64,000 bases of DNA from Desulforapulum autotrophicum. Its GTDB lineage: Bacteria; Desulfobacterota; Desulfobacteria; Desulfobacterales; Desulfolunaceae. Positions 18,139 through 27,894 of this stretch are shown piece after piece. The position numbers and the translations under genes were made by a program. The notes beneath the pieces were generated by a model. The model had not been told where the DNA came from. It saw only the letters and a list, made by a program, of their open reading frames with translations, and did not search any database. The first letter of the stretch is position 1, and each line of letters begins with the position of its first letter. The DNA is taken from positions 97,252 to 161,251 of the forward strand of contig DYJE01000007.1 in NCBI GenBank assembly GCA_020723285.1. The letters run 5' to 3'.

Positions 18139-19569
18139 ATGAAAAACACGGAACTGAGTCCTCCGAAAACGAAAATCGTCTGCACCATCGGCCCGTCCTG
18201 CGACAGCGCCGACAAGATCAGAACCCTCATCGAAAAAGGAATGAACGTGGCCCGGCTGAATTTTTCCCACGGAAGCCACGAGGAGCACCTCGAAAAAATC
18301 AGGACCATCCGTCAGGTGGCGGAAGACATGGGACGCTCCATCGCCATTCTCCAGGATCTGTGCGGTCCGAAAATCAGGGTGGGCAAGGTTCTGGACCCCG
18401 GTATTCAGCTCAAGGCGGGAGAACGGCTGATCCTGACCAGCGACGACATGATGGGTGAAGGGAACCGGGTTTCGGTGTCCTACAAACCCCTTCCTTCGGA
18501 AGTGAAGGTGGGCGACATCATCCTTCTGGCCGACGGTATGATGGAACTGGTGGTTACGGCGACCAGCGCCACCGACATCGAATGCGACGTGATCATCGGC
18601 GGGACTCTCACATCGAACAAGGGCATCAACCTGCCCAGCGGAACCATCAAGGCCCCGTCCCTCACGGAAAAAGACCGGGCAGACCTGGCTTTCGGCATCG
18701 GACAGGATGTGGATTACATCGCTCTGTCTTTTGTGCGTTCGGAAGAGGACGTGAAGGAACTGAAAACCATTATCCGCAAGTCCGGGAAAGCCATTCCCGT
18801 GGTGGCGAAAATCGAGAAGCACGAGGCCATCAAAAACATCGACGCCATTCTCGCCGCCACCGATGCGGTGATGGTGGCCCGAGGGGATCTTGGGGTTGAG
18901 ATTCCCCTTGAAAAAGTGCCCGAACTCCAGAAAATGATCGTGCGGAAATCCAATGAAAAAGGAAAGCCGGTGATCGTGGCCACCCAGATGTTGAGGTCCA
19001 TGGTGGATTCGCCACGGCCCACCCGCGCCGAAGCCAACGACGTGGCCAATGCGGTTCTGGACGGAGCCGACGCCGTGATGCTGTCCGAGGAAACCGCCAG
19101 CGGCCGCTACCCGTTTGCGGCGGTGGAATACATGGTCAAAATCATTCAGAACGCCGAAGTGGAATACCCGCACCCCCGGCACCTGAAACTCAGGAATACC
19201 GACAGCTCGGTGTCTCAGTCCGTGGCCTACGCCTCCTGCGTGCTGGCGGAACACCTTAACGCTTCGGCCATCGTGGCCTCCACCAAATCCGGGTTCACGG
19301 CCAAACAGATTTCACGGTTCAGGCCCAGCTCCCTTATTGTGGCTTTGTCGCCGGACAAAGGGGCGTTACGTGAACTCGCCCTTTACTGGGGCTGCTACCC
19401 CGGCCTTGTGGACGTCCCGAAAAACACCGACGACATGATCGAAAAAGTGGCCGATTCCGCCGTTGAAACCGGCTGGGTGAAAAAAGGCGATCTTATCGTC
19501 ATCACCGCCGGTCATCCGGTGTGGGTGGAAGGAACGACGAACATGATGAAGGTGAAGCGGCTTCAGTGA
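18139..19569 (+). CDS. pyk: Pyruvate kinase
   Basis: 476 residues. Motifs: TKIVCTIGPSCDS and MNVARLNFSHG at the N terminus, the active-site VVAKIEKHEAIKNID with the catalytic Lys, and VMVARGDLGVEIPLE for metal binding. It makes pyruvate and ATP from phosphoenolpyruvate and ADP. Start: the ATG at 18139 has GGAG ten bases upstream; the in-frame ATG at 18130 is too close to the same site. It follows holA by about 20 bases. Confidence 0.96.
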   Translation: MKNTELSPPKTKIVCTIGPSCDSADKIRTLIEKGMNVARLNFSHGSHEEHLEKIRTIRQVAEDMGRSIAILQDLCGPKIRVGKVLDPGIQLKAGERLILTSDDMMGEGNRVSVSYKPLPSEVKVGDIILLADGMMELVVTATSATDIECDVIIGGTLTSNKGINLPSGTIKAPSLTEKDRADLAFGIGQDVDYIALSFVRSEEDVKELKTIIRKSGKAIPVVAKIEKHEAIKNIDAILAATDAVMVARGDLGVEIPLEKVPELQKMIVRKSNEKGKPVIVATQMLRSMVDSPRPTRAEANDVANAVLDGADAVMLSEETASGRYPFAAVEYMVKIIQNAEVEYPHPRHLKLRNTDSSVSQSVAYASCVLAEHLNASAIVASTKSGFTAKQISRFRPSSLIVALSPDKGALRELALYWGCYPGLVDVPKNTDDMIEKVADSAVETGWVKKGDLIVITAGHPVWVEGTTNMMKVKRLQ

Positions 19570-19577
19570 ACAAGATC

Positions 19578-19606
19578 TTGACCCATGACCTGTTTAAGGA
19601 CTATAT
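19578..19606 (+). promoter_or_regulatory. Probable promoter of the toxin-antitoxin pair
   Basis: TTGACC at 19578-19583, a 17-base spacer and CTATAT at 19601-19606. It starts just after the pyk stop codon and lies 39 bases before the antitoxin start. Confidence 0.45.
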
Positions 19607-19644
19607 TCAGTCATCGTTTGCACATATATTATGGAGATGTTGAC

Positions 19645-19923
19645 ATGAAACTGTCGAGCCAGGTCAAACCGATCAGCTACCTGAAAGCCCATGCGGCTGA
19701 AATCATCAGCCGCTTATCCGACCATGAGGAGGTGCTTGTCATCACCCGGAACGGAGAAGCCAAAGCGGTGATTCAGGGGATTGAGCATTTTGAAAAAACC
19801 CAGGAGACCCTTGTGTTGCTCAAAATGCTTGCCCTTGGAAACAGCCAGATTGAATCGGGCAAGGTGCAACCAGTCGGCGACGTCATCCGTAAACTTCGGG
19901 ACAGCAAGGTCTCTCCTTCATGA
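19645..19923 (+). CDS. Antitoxin, Phd/YefM family
   Basis: 92 residues. The N-terminal Phd/YefM fold is visible in KLSSQVKPISYLKAHAAEII and VLVITRNGEAKAVIQGIEHFE, which binds DNA; the C-terminal tail would wrap the toxin. The ATG at 19645 begins the domain. The stop overlaps the toxin start by four bases (ATGA), typical of coupled antitoxin-toxin pairs. Confidence 0.88.
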   Translation: MKLSSQVKPISYLKAHAAEIISRLSDHEEVLVITRNGEAKAVIQGIEHFEKTQETLVLLKMLALGNSQIESGKVQPVGDVIRKLRDSKVSPS

Positions 19924-20246
19924 CGTGGTCTGTTTTCTTGACAGACGATGCCGCCCGTGACCTTTCGGATATTTACGCGAATATTGCCCGCCATGATTCA
20001 CCGGGAAAAGCGGACCATGTTCTTCAGAACATTGAAAAAATTTTGGACAGCCTTTCTGAATCCCCTGAACGGGGAGCCTTTCCAAAAGAACTTCTGGGTC
20101 TTGGCATCAGGGATTTTCGAGAGCTGTTTTTCAAGCCATACCGGATGATTTACCGGATTATCGAAAAGCATGTTTACGTCCTTGTCATCGCCGACGGCAG
20201 GCGGGACATGGCCACCCTTCTCGAAAGACGGCTTCTTCAGGGGTGA
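19920..20246 (+). CDS. RelE/ParE-superfamily toxin
   Basis: 108 residues. The N-terminal WSVFLTDDAARDLSDIYANIA, then FRELFFKPYRMIYRIIEKHVYVLVIADGRRDMATLL, match RelE/ParE toxins, which act either as ribosome-dependent mRNA nucleases or gyrase poisons; the subclass looks nearer to ParE. It overlaps the antitoxin by four bases. Confidence 0.88.
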   Translation: MTWSVFLTDDAARDLSDIYANIARHDSPGKADHVLQNIEKILDSLSESPERGAFPKELLGLGIRDFRELFFKPYRMIYRIIEKHVYVLVIADGRRDMATLLERRLLQG

Positions 20247-20548
20247 GGGAGGTAGATGGGGTCCACAGTCGATGTTATCAGCGGGTGGACAAACCATGAA
20301 TGTGGGTAAAACGGCAATGTTATCGTAGGTCGGGTTCTGCAAACCCGACAAATAGGCCCGATCCATAAAATAATCGGACAGCCGTTTCAGAGCGATGTTC
20401 ACATTGTGGTGAGGGCCTAATGTCAGATGGAGATGGAGTACGCCGAGTGAAAAGGATGGAGCCCGTTGTCGGCTTTCGTGCCTCAATCGCGACCCGCGAG
20501 AGTTTGTTTTTAGTTTACAGATCGTCTTTTCAAACAGAATAAAGGACC
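20247..20548. other. Gap after the toxin gene
   Basis: 302 bases with no gene that I can support. It holds a dispersed-repeat copy at 20325-20377 and the upstream region of the ParB-like gene. Confidence 0.5.
20325..20377. repeat. Dispersed CGTAGGTCGG-type repeat, copy 1
   Basis: CGTAGGTCGGGTTCTGCAAA followed by CCCGACA forms a stem (TCGGGTT/AACCCGA). The similarity with copy 2 (51301-51357) continues into the flank, as CCCGATCC and TAAAA followed by a GATC/ATCGG-like end. It lies just after the toxin gene. Confidence 0.7.
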
Positions 20549-21289
20549 ATGTTCATGGAAGTCACGGAAATCGACATTGCCGACATCCGCATCGAGCGGC
20601 CATTTTCCATTTTTTTCCCCATCAACGACGACACCCTGAGCGCCATCAGGATCGACATGAAGACCAACGGGTTCGACGCCGGGTTTCCCCTCATTGTCTG
20701 GAAGGAACAGAAAATTCTGGTGGACGGCCACACGCGGTATATTTCGGCCAGGGACATGGGGGTCACGCGGGTGCCGGTGCTGTTTAAGGAATTTGAAAAC
20801 GAGGACGACGCCGTGCTTTACGCCTTCCACATCCAGCGGAACCGGCGGAACCTGACCGACGACAACATCCTGCGCTGCCTTGAGGTTCTGGACAAGATCA
20901 GCGCCAAAAAACCTGCGGATTCTCCGAAGCCCCGAGCGGAAAAGAAAGAGTCCGTGGAGCGCATGGCCAGGGAACTGGGCACCAGCAAAAGCAAAATCGA
21001 AAAAGCCCGGAAGATCATCGAGGAAGGTTCCGAGGAAATCCGGGAGGCGGTGGAAAGCGGCAGGAAAACCATCAACAAGGCGTACAACGACATCAAAACC
21101 CAGCAAAGGGACAGCGGGGAATTGAAGGGGGCCACCACAACCGGTCTTGCCTCGGACGCCCGTTACAACAAGACCCTCAAAGCCCTTCACAGCGAGATCC
21201 TTTTTTTAAGGGACGAGGGCTGGACCCAGATTCCAAGGGACCGGGTCCTTTCGGACCTGGAAGACCTCATCGCCCGGATTGACGGATAA
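20549..21289 (+). CDS. ParB N-terminal-domain protein
   Basis: 246 residues. Residues about 1-90 resemble the ParB/Srx fold: IDIADIRIERPF, PLIVWKEQKILVDGHTRYIS, then a helix-turn-helix-like region (RMARELGTSKSKIEKARKI, about residue 140) and a C-terminal part. The DGHTRY motif replaces the ParB GERR box. It is unlikely to be the chromosome partner of ParA, as no parA or parS is seen; such stand-alone proteins may be regulators, nucleases or NTP-dependent sliding proteins. It overlaps the region of the helicase gene that follows. Confidence 0.75.
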   Translation: MFMEVTEIDIADIRIERPFSIFFPINDDTLSAIRIDMKTNGFDAGFPLIVWKEQKILVDGHTRYISARDMGVTRVPVLFKEFENEDDAVLYAFHIQRNRRNLTDDNILRCLEVLDKISAKKPADSPKPRAEKKESVERMARELGTSKSKIEKARKIIEEGSEEIREAVESGRKTINKAYNDIKTQQRDSGELKGATTTGLASDARYNKTLKALHSEILFLRDEGWTQIPRDRVLSDLEDLIARIDG

Positions 21290-21305
21290 CGAAGGCGGAA
21301 CCGCC

Positions 21306-23888
21306 ATGGAAAACCCCGACGATTCCACCAGGCATCTGCCCATTTTCGAGCATATCCCCGCCGTGCGCAAAGCCCTTGAAGAAAAGGGGCGCGCCGTGGT
21401 GGCGGCGGCCCCCGGTGCGGGGAAAACAACCGGAATTCCCCTTGCCCTTCTCGATGAACCTTTCCTTAAAGACAAGAAAATCCTGATGCTGGAGCCCCGG
21501 CGTCTGGCCACACGGATGGCGGCGGCGCGTATGGCCGAGCTTCTGGGCGAACCCTTGGGGAAAACTGTGGGATATCAGATCCGGAACGAGCGGGTCGCCG
21601 GACCCGGCTGCCGGATCATGGTGATGACTGAAGGGATCCTCACCCGGAAAATCCAGAACGATCCCGAACTCGACGGTGTGGGGCTGGTGATTTTCGACGA
21701 GTTTCACGAACGGAACATCCAGACCGATCTGGGGCTGGCGCTGTGTCTGGATATTGCCGGATCCCTCAGGCCCGATCTTAAAATCCTGGTGATGTCCGCC
21801 ACCGTGGACACGGACAGCGTGGCCGGTCTTCTGGGTCAGGCCCCGGTGATATGCTCTGAAGGGGTCTGTTATCCCGTTGAAACCATTTACAGAAAATGGA
21901 AGGCCCCGGAACGGTCTTCCGCCGTGAACGTCAAGGACTGTGCGGCCCAGGTGGTAAAGGCCCTTGAACATCACGACGGCGACATTCTCGTGTTCCTTCC
22001 CGGAGCCGGAGAGATCCGGGCGCTTAACGACCTTCTGTCAGGCATGGTCAACGGGGCTTTTGTCCGTGTGCATCCCCTTTACGGCAATCTGGATAAAAAA
22101 GAACAGGACGCGGCGGTCCGGCCTTCGGAAACGGGATTCCGCAAAGTCGTTCTGGCCACGTCCATTGCCGAAACCTCCCTCACCATAGAGGGGGTCACGG
22201 TGGTGATCGATTCGGGTTTCATGCGTGTTCCACGGTATTATTCCGGCTCTTCCATGGGGCGCCTCGAAACATGGCCTGTTTCACGGGCGTCGGCAGACCA
22301 GAGACGGGGACGGGCGGGACGGCTGGCACCGGGCGTCTGTTACCGGATGTGGGCCGAGGAGGACAACGCCCTTCATCCCGAGTTCAACACCCCGGAAATC
22401 CTTCAGGCTGATTTGACGGGACTGGTTCTTGAACTGGCGCTCTGGGGCGTTCGCGAACCCGACACTCTTTCATGGCTCGACAGCCCACCCTATGGGCCGT
22501 ATGTCCAGGCGCAGGACCATTTAAAAAAAATCGGGGCGGTGGACGGTGGAGGCCGGATCACCGCCCACGGAAAGTCGCTTTCTGCGCTGGGACTTCATCC
22601 CCGGTGGGGGCATATGCTGGTGTCAGCGAAGAAAATGGGCATGGGTTCTCTCGCCTGCCATCTTGCGTCGTTGATCGGGGAAAGAGATTTCATACTTTCA
22701 AGTGACCGTGAGCGTCCTTCGGATGTCCGTTTGCGACTCGCTGTGCTGCGGGGTGCGAAAAACGGGGAAATCACCGGAGATGAAGAGACAAGAGGCCTTG
22801 CCGTCAACCGGGGAACGGTCACGCAGGTTCTTCGGAATGCCGAAAAACTTGAAAGGGATTTGGGCATCACGCCGTCGACCATAGAGCCGGAAAACGCCGG
22901 AAGACTTCTGGCCTGGGCTTATCCCGAGCGCATCGCCATGGCGGTGAAAGGGGCTCACGGCGTGTTCAAGATGGCGTCCGGTTCGGCGGTTTATGTTTCG
23001 GAATCTGATCCGCTTTCCTTGGAATCCATGATCATCTGCGTCGATCTCGACGGACGGCGGACACGGGCGAAAGTTTTTCTGGCAGCCCCATATTCCATGG
23101 AACTTATAGAAGACGATTTCAGCCACGCCATCACGCGAAGTCAGGTTCTGGAGTGGGACAGCGGCTCCCGTTCCGTGTTGTCGGTGATCCGGCAGTCTTA
23201 CGAAAATCTGGTGCTCCGGTCCGAGATTTCGGATCACGCCGACCCCCAGGCGGTCAGGGTGCTGATGATGGACAGGATTCGAAAGGAAGGACTTGACGTT
23301 CTTCCCTGGACGCCGTCTCTTCTGGATTTGAGAGCAAGGGCCTTGTTTGTCCGGCATGCCTCTGCTTCGGAGGACTTTCCCGATCTCGGCGAGCAGGCCC
23401 TTGAGTCAAGTCTGGAACGCTGGCTGGAACCCTTCCTCGACGGCGTCCGGTCGTTCAATCAGCTGAAGAAAATCGATCTCACCTCGGCCGTCATGAACCT
23501 TCTGTCGTGGGACGCCCGGAAAAAACTGGACGAACTGGCCCCCACCCATCTTACGGTCCCCAGCGGTTCCCGCATTCCCCTGGATTACCGGGTGGTGGAC
23601 AATAAACTTCACACCTCGCCGGTTCTGAATGTGCGGCTTCAGGAAATGTTCGGATGCCTCGAAACGCCGAGGGTCGCAGGCGGACGTGTGCCGGTGACGG
23701 TCCAGCTTCTGTCTCCGGCGGGACGGGTGATGCAGGTGACGAAGGATCTTGCGAGTTTCTGGAAAAACACCTATGAACAGGTTAAAAAGGATCTCAAAGG
23801 GAGGTATCCGAAACATTACTGGCCCGATGATCCTTACAGCGCCACAGCCACCAGCAGGACAAAGAAACATATGGACAAAAAACCATGA
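21306..23888 (+). CDS. hrpB: ATP-dependent DEAH-box helicase HrpB
   Basis: 860 residues. Walker A AAAPGAGKTTGIPLALL (about residue 30), the box IFDEFHERNIQTD (DEFH form) and SATVDTDSVAGLL are motif I, II and III; the helicase C domain has VVLATSIAETSLTIEGVT and QRRGRAGRLAPGVCYR. The C-terminal HrpB-specific domain ends near SATATSRTKKH. Function in bacteria is poorly known; RNA-helicase activity is assumed from the family. The start at 21306 has AGGCGG nearby; an ATG at 21279 overlaps the ParB-like gene. The stop overlaps the next gene. Confidence 0.93.
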   Translation: MENPDDSTRHLPIFEHIPAVRKALEEKGRAVVAAAPGAGKTTGIPLALLDEPFLKDKKILMLEPRRLATRMAAARMAELLGEPLGKTVGYQIRNERVAGPGCRIMVMTEGILTRKIQNDPELDGVGLVIFDEFHERNIQTDLGLALCLDIAGSLRPDLKILVMSATVDTDSVAGLLGQAPVICSEGVCYPVETIYRKWKAPERSSAVNVKDCAAQVVKALEHHDGDILVFLPGAGEIRALNDLLSGMVNGAFVRVHPLYGNLDKKEQDAAVRPSETGFRKVVLATSIAETSLTIEGVTVVIDSGFMRVPRYYSGSSMGRLETWPVSRASADQRRGRAGRLAPGVCYRMWAEEDNALHPEFNTPEILQADLTGLVLELALWGVREPDTLSWLDSPPYGPYVQAQDHLKKIGAVDGGGRITAHGKSLSALGLHPRWGHMLVSAKKMGMGSLACHLASLIGERDFILSSDRERPSDVRLRLAVLRGAKNGEITGDEETRGLAVNRGTVTQVLRNAEKLERDLGITPSTIEPENAGRLLAWAYPERIAMAVKGAHGVFKMASGSAVYVSESDPLSLESMIICVDLDGRRTRAKVFLAAPYSMELIEDDFSHAITRSQVLEWDSGSRSVLSVIRQSYENLVLRSEISDHADPQAVRVLMMDRIRKEGLDVLPWTPSLLDLRARALFVRHASASEDFPDLGEQALESSLERWLEPFLDGVRSFNQLKKIDLTSAVMNLLSWDARKKLDELAPTHLTVPSGSRIPLDYRVVDNKLHTSPVLNVRLQEMFGCLETPRVAGGRVPVTVQLLSPAGRVMQVTKDLASFWKNTYEQVKKDLKGRYPKHYWPDDPYSATATSRTKKHMDKKP

Positions 23889-24649
23889 CAACGCCTTTCA
23901 CGTTTACCGTCATGACAGTGAATCTCCGGTTCGGCCTGGCCGAGGACGGGGCCAACGCCTGGGACAGGAGGAAAACAGCCTATCCCTCTCTTTTTGCGGA
24001 CCATGCTCCGGATTTGGTCGGGGTTCAGGAAGCCAATGATTTTCAGACAGAGTATCTGGCCGGCATTTTAGGCGGCTACGGGCATATCGGAGACCGGGTG
24101 GAATCGGAAGATCCGCCGCCTCCGGGCTGGCAGGACAACATTATTTTTTTCAGGAAATCCTGGATGTTGAGGACGTTCAAACATTTTTACCTGAGCGACA
24201 CCCCCGAGGTCCCGAGCCAGTTTCCTGAAAGCCGCTGGCCCCGGCAGTGCACCATCGGGCATTTCGAAAACAGCGGCCGGTCACTGATCCACGTCAACAC
24301 CCATTTTGATTTTGCGGAGTCGGTTCAGGAACGGAGCGCGGGTGTGTTAATCGATCTTCTTGCCGGCTTTCCTTCAGGGCTTCCCACCCTCATCACCGGA
24401 GATTTCAACACGAGCCCCGGCACCCGGACGTATGAGACGTTCATGGAAGAAGGGTTCATCGACCCTTTCGCGAACCGCCACACATCCACCTTCCACGGGT
24501 TTACGGGCAAAGACCTGGGAGGCCACATCGACTGGATTCTCTACCGGGGTGGCATGAAAAACACGGGCTGCCGGATCGTTCACGCCTCGTACAACGGCAT
24601 TTATCCTTCCGATCATTACCCCGTGACCGCAGTGTTCGAGATGGAATGA
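23885..24649 (+). CDS. Endonuclease/exonuclease/phosphatase-family hydrolase
   Basis: 254 residues. EEP motifs: MTVNLRFGLAEDG at the start, DLVGVQEANDF (metal-binding Glu), ITGDFNTSPGTR, HIDWILYRGG and YPSDHYPVTA with the catalytic His. The domain cleaves phosphodiesters or phosphate esters in nucleic acids or lipids; substrate unknown. It shares ATGA with the hrpB stop, so it is translated with it. Confidence 0.9.
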   Translation: MTTPFTFTVMTVNLRFGLAEDGANAWDRRKTAYPSLFADHAPDLVGVQEANDFQTEYLAGILGGYGHIGDRVESEDPPPPGWQDNIIFFRKSWMLRTFKHFYLSDTPEVPSQFPESRWPRQCTIGHFENSGRSLIHVNTHFDFAESVQERSAGVLIDLLAGFPSGLPTLITGDFNTSPGTRTYETFMEEGFIDPFANRHTSTFHGFTGKDLGGHIDWILYRGGMKNTGCRIVHASYNGIYPSDHYPVTAVFEME

Positions 24650-24655
24650 ACACGT

Positions 24656-25003
24656 CTATGAATCAGGCGGGACTGCACCGGGGCGGTTCGGCCTTGTTTT
24701 TTTCTCTTCGATATGGAAATGATCGTTCAACCTCATGGTTCTAAGAAGTTTGTACACGTCATGGGGTGTGTTGACGATCTTCAGCTTGCCCCCCACCTTC
24801 CCAACCGAATTGTATGCGGCAATGATCACGCTGATTCCCGAGGAATCCACCATTTCCACATCCTCAAAATCAATGACAAGTTCAGTCATTTCGTTATGGA
24901 CCAGGGCGATCAGTTCCGTTTTGAATTCGCCGCATGTGCTGGCGACGATATCCTTTTCCGGTTTGATGGTGACGCTGTTTTTTTCAAAAAAAACAAGACT
25001 CAT
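24656..25003 (-). CDS. STAS-domain anti-sigma-factor antagonist-like protein
   Basis: 115 residues from the ATG at 25001-25003 (the frame is open to 25039). The STAS core is LVIDFEDVEMVDSSGISVII, with Ser in the DSSG motif that is phosphorylated in SpoIIAA-type proteins. Such proteins switch a partner kinase/sigma system or chemotaxis module; no partner lies nearby. It follows the receiver gene on the same strand, after a strong hairpin. Confidence 0.85.
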   Translation of the reverse strand: MSLVFFEKNSVTIKPEKDIVASTCGEFKTELIALVHNEMTELVIDFEDVEMVDSSGISVIIAAYNSVGKVGGKLKIVNTPHDVYKLLRTMRLNDHFHIEEKKTRPNRPGAVPPDS

Positions 25004-25025
25004 GGCCCGACTCTTTTCCGTGTCC

Positions 25026-25049
25026 GGAAGGCCTCTCACGAGGCCTTCC
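25026..25049 (-). other. Intercistronic hairpin between receiver and STAS genes
   Basis: GGAAGGCCT and AGGCCTTCC form a perfect 9-base stem with a 6-base loop. There is no T-run. It lies after the receiver stop codon and 22 bases before the STAS start, so it may separate or attenuate expression. Confidence 0.5.
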
Positions 25050-25064
25050 AGGCGCGATCAGGGG

Positions 25065-25628
25065 TTAAATGACATTTCCGATCATCTGGCCGATCAGCAT
25101 GGATTCCATGGGCGACCCTGCATAAGTCATGAATTTTCCATGGCAGTCGCAGCAGATGTGTTCCGTGAACTGATCAAACCGGAGTTCATGGCTGATTTCA
25201 TCATGACCACACAGGCCACAGACGTGATGGCATTCTTTCAAGGATTTTTCGGCGACCTTCACAAAAATTTTGTCGTGGTGGATCGTCGTTGCCATGATCT
25301 GGTGTTCCAGTTCGTCATTGTCCCAGGGTTTCATCATGACCCGGTCGATGTGGTGATCGTCCGTCATGTCTCGTGGTGTATAGCCTGTCAGCATGATCCG
25401 CAGGCTGCGCTGGGAAATGGTTTTCGCCCTGGAAAGAAAATCGGATCCATGGATGAGCGGCATGCGCTGGTCCGATATGATGATGTGGGGTTTGATTTTT
25501 TTTAATGAATTGAGGGCGTTCACAGGGGAATGAAACGGAACGAAATGATAGCGGCTGTTTCTGAACAGACGACCCAGGGAACTCAGAACATGTTCTTCGT
25601 CATCCACGGCCATAATAATGGTCTGCAT
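25065..25628 (-). CDS. Response-regulator receiver with Cys-rich C-terminal extension
   Basis: 187 residues. Receiver domain about 1-120: acidic pair DD at 9-10, phosphoacceptor D53 in IISDQRMP, Thr in LTGY and Lys in MMKPWDN. The remaining part (about 125-187) has CGLCGH and CCDCHGKF, two Cys pairs that could hold a zinc ion or a metal/redox site. There is no DNA-binding output domain, so it likely acts by protein contact. RBS AAGGAGG is perfect. It precedes the STAS gene, on the same strand. Confidence 0.88.
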   Translation of the reverse strand: MQTIIMAVDDEEHVLSSLGRLFRNSRYHFVPFHSPVNALNSLKKIKPHIIISDQRMPLIHGSDFLSRAKTISQRSLRIMLTGYTPRDMTDDHHIDRVMMKPWDNDELEHQIMATTIHHDKIFVKVAEKSLKECHHVCGLCGHDEISHELRFDQFTEHICCDCHGKFMTYAGSPMESMLIGQMIGNVI

Positions 25629-25847
25629 TTAACCTCCTTGCTAAAGGGTTTATGGATACGAAGGCATCGCATCAACACGCATTACAACAAAGGAAAACGC
25701 ACGTCCGGCCAAAGATGACTGCCTCATAAATACATATCGGCACAGTTTCGGTGAAATGAAGGGAAATATAATCAGAAAACATTGATTTTCCCGATTCCAG
25801 ATCGATGACCCGGAACGGGAGAATCAACACCACCAGGAAAATCGGAG

Positions 25848-27818
25848 TTATATTTTAAAGGTTTTGACCACCATTCTCAGAGTTCCGGCGATTTCGGAAA
25901 AATCCACCGAGCTGTTTGAAACATCCTTGCTTCTTTCAGCCATGTCCTGGGTTTCCTGTGCCATTTCATCCATGAGATTCGTGATTCCCGACGACAAGTC
26001 GCTGGCTTCGGCGGATTTCAGCGATGTTTCATGGATGCCTTTGGCCACCTCCGCCACGTTGGATGCGATTTCACGCGTGGTTGCGGACTGCTCCTCAACC
26101 GCTGCGGCTATGCCGGTCACGATGGCGTTGACATTTTCGATGACTTTTGAAATTTCACGGATTTCACCGGAGGCCTGGGACGTGGCGTTCTGAATACCCG
26201 TGATCTTCTGGGTGATTTCCCCGGTGGCTTCCGCTGTCTGCCTCGCGAGCTCCTTGATTTCGTTGGCCACCACCGCAAACCCTTTGCCGGCTTCTCCGGC
26301 CCTGGCAGCTTCGATGGTGGCGTTCAAGGCCAGAAGATTGGTCTGTTCGGAAATCTCGGCAATGACATCGGTGACTTTGCCGATGTCCAGAGCCGAAGCC
26401 TCAAGAATCGACACAATGCCGGTGACTTTTTCGGCCTTGGTTTCCGCCTCGTCGGATATGGTTCTGGCTTTGCCCGCATTGTTTGCGATTTCCAGAATCG
26501 TGGCGTTCATTTCTTCGGCCGCTGCGGAGATCATGGCGGTATTCGCGGCAGACTGCTCCATGGCGGCGGCCACGGCCTGAAGATTGACGTTCATGCTTCC
26601 GGCGCTTTCCGTGGTTTTCTCAGCCGTTTCACTCATCACACCCGATTTTGAGGTCATGGTTTCGGAGATGGCGGCCAGATTTCCGGCGGATCTGGCAAGA
26701 CCGTCCGATTTATCCGCCATGTCGGAAATGAGGGCATGCAGCTTTTCGACAAAAACATTGAACAGGTTCCCGAGGTCCCCCACTTCATCATTGGAAAGAT
26801 TCCGGATTCGTTGGGTCAGATCAGCCTCACCGGTGGCGATGTCCTTCATCCGCTCGTTGAGTTTCCGGATGGGACGCATGACGATCCGTTCGGTCTGGGT
26901 CCGGATGATAATCCATAATGCCATGAGAATGATAAAGCTGTAGAGACTCATGGTGTTTCTGATTGTTGAAGCGGTTTCAAAGACCTCGGCCGTTGGCGCG
27001 CTGATGACCGAGATCCAGCCTTTTTCTTTGTCTTCCTTGAAAACGTAAATTTTTTCAACGCCTTTGAACGTGTGGAACAGGTGGCCGTTTCTTTTGTCCA
27101 TGATGGCTTTGATGGTGGGGAAGGTTTTTGCGTTGACTTTGAACAACTGGCTTTTGTCCGGATAGGCGATGTTTTCACCGTGTTTGTTCAGAGCGAAGGC
27201 ATATCCGCTTTTTCCAACAGTCACAGGGTCCGTTATTTTTTCGGAAACAGCTTTGAGCCGGACGGAGCACCCGATGACCCCCACGATGCCGTTATCCTGT
27301 CTTACCGGACTGGCCACCACGAAGATGGCTTCTCCTGTGGCTTTGCTGATGATTTCATCGGACAGGACCTGTTTGCCGGAAGCCATCAGCTCTTTAAAAT
27401 ACGGTCGGTCCGCGATGCTGACTTTTCCGATTGAGTTTTCAGTGGTGGCTGAAACAAGGAGGCCCGAGGTGTCGGTGATGAAAATGTTGTCATAACCTGG
27501 GAACTGCTCCTGCAGAATTTTGAGCCGCCTCGTGGCTTCTTCGGCTTTGCCTTCACCGCCCACTATGGCTTCCCGGACGAAGTTGTTCTGACTCCAGGCC
27601 AGGTTAAGACGTTTGTTGACAGCCACGAATTCCGATATGGCTGTGGACGTCGATGTGGTGACCGCTTCAAGCTGGGATATGGAAAGGGTTATTATGTGGT
27701 CCTTGATTTTGTAGTAGGACGTAATCACGACGATCAACATTCCCGCAAGAACAGTCAGCAGCAGGGGAAGCAGCAGTTTTCGTTTGAGGCCGATTCTGAA
27801 CGAGTTTTTTTCTTTCAT
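25848..27818 (-). CDS. Methyl-accepting chemotaxis protein with Cache domain
   Basis: 656 residues from the ATG at 27816-27818, which has GGGAG at spacing 7 (the frame is open further upstream). TM1 is about residues 12-36 ([16 protein letters not shown]), then a periplasmic dCache-type sensor ([38 protein letters not shown]), TM2 about 285-305, HAMP and a methyl-accepting signalling domain whose tip is [20 protein letters not shown]. It senses an unidentified ligand, since dCache ligands vary. It is apart from any che operon here. Confidence 0.95.
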   Translation of the reverse strand: MKEKNSFRIGLKRKLLLPLLLTVLAGMLIVVITSYYKIKDHIITLSISQLEAVTTSTSTAISEFVAVNKRLNLAWSQNNFVREAIVGGEGKAEEATRRLKILQEQFPGYDNIFITDTSGLLVSATTENSIGKVSIADRPYFKELMASGKQVLSDEIISKATGEAIFVVASPVRQDNGIVGVIGCSVRLKAVSEKITDPVTVGKSGYAFALNKHGENIAYPDKSQLFKVNAKTFPTIKAIMDKRNGHLFHTFKGVEKIYVFKEDKEKGWISVISAPTAEVFETASTIRNTMSLYSFIILMALWIIIRTQTERIVMRPIRKLNERMKDIATGEADLTQRIRNLSNDEVGDLGNLFNVFVEKLHALISDMADKSDGLARSAGNLAAISETMTSKSGVMSETAEKTTESAGSMNVNLQAVAAAMEQSAANTAMISAAAEEMNATILEIANNAGKARTISDEAETKAEKVTGIVSILEASALDIGKVTDVIAEISEQTNLLALNATIEAARAGEAGKGFAVVANEIKELARQTAEATGEITQKITGIQNATSQASGEIREISKVIENVNAIVTGIAAAVEEQSATTREIASNVAEVAKGIHETSLKSAEASDLSSGITNLMDEMAQETQDMAERSKDVSNSSVDFSEIAGTLRMVVKTFKI

Positions 27819-27877
27819 TTTTTTCTCCCAAATGAGTTCAATTTCTGGATAACCGTGTCTTAGGGTGTTCTGGGCTG

Positions 27878-27894
27878 AACCCTGCATCAGGGTT
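27878..27894. promoter_or_regulatory. Small perfect hairpin upstream of the chemoreceptor gene
   Basis: AACCCTG and CAGGGTT with a 3-base loop (CAT), 60 bases before the chemoreceptor start. It could be an operator or a leader hairpin. The role is unknown. Confidence 0.3.

Noticed and set aside
15993..18308. Long minus-strand open frame (771 residues) opposite lgt and holA
   Set aside because: It overlaps two recognised genes in antisense along most of its length and has no recognisable family; open antisense frames are common in GC-rich DNA.
18121..19254. Minus-strand open frame opposite pyk
   Set aside because: It is antisense to a conserved enzyme and has His/Gly-rich composition typical of shadow translation.
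20549..21289. Chromosomal or plasmid ParB of a ParABS partition system
   Set aside because: There is no parA or parS-like sequence nearby and the GERR box is replaced by GHTR, so partition is not supported.
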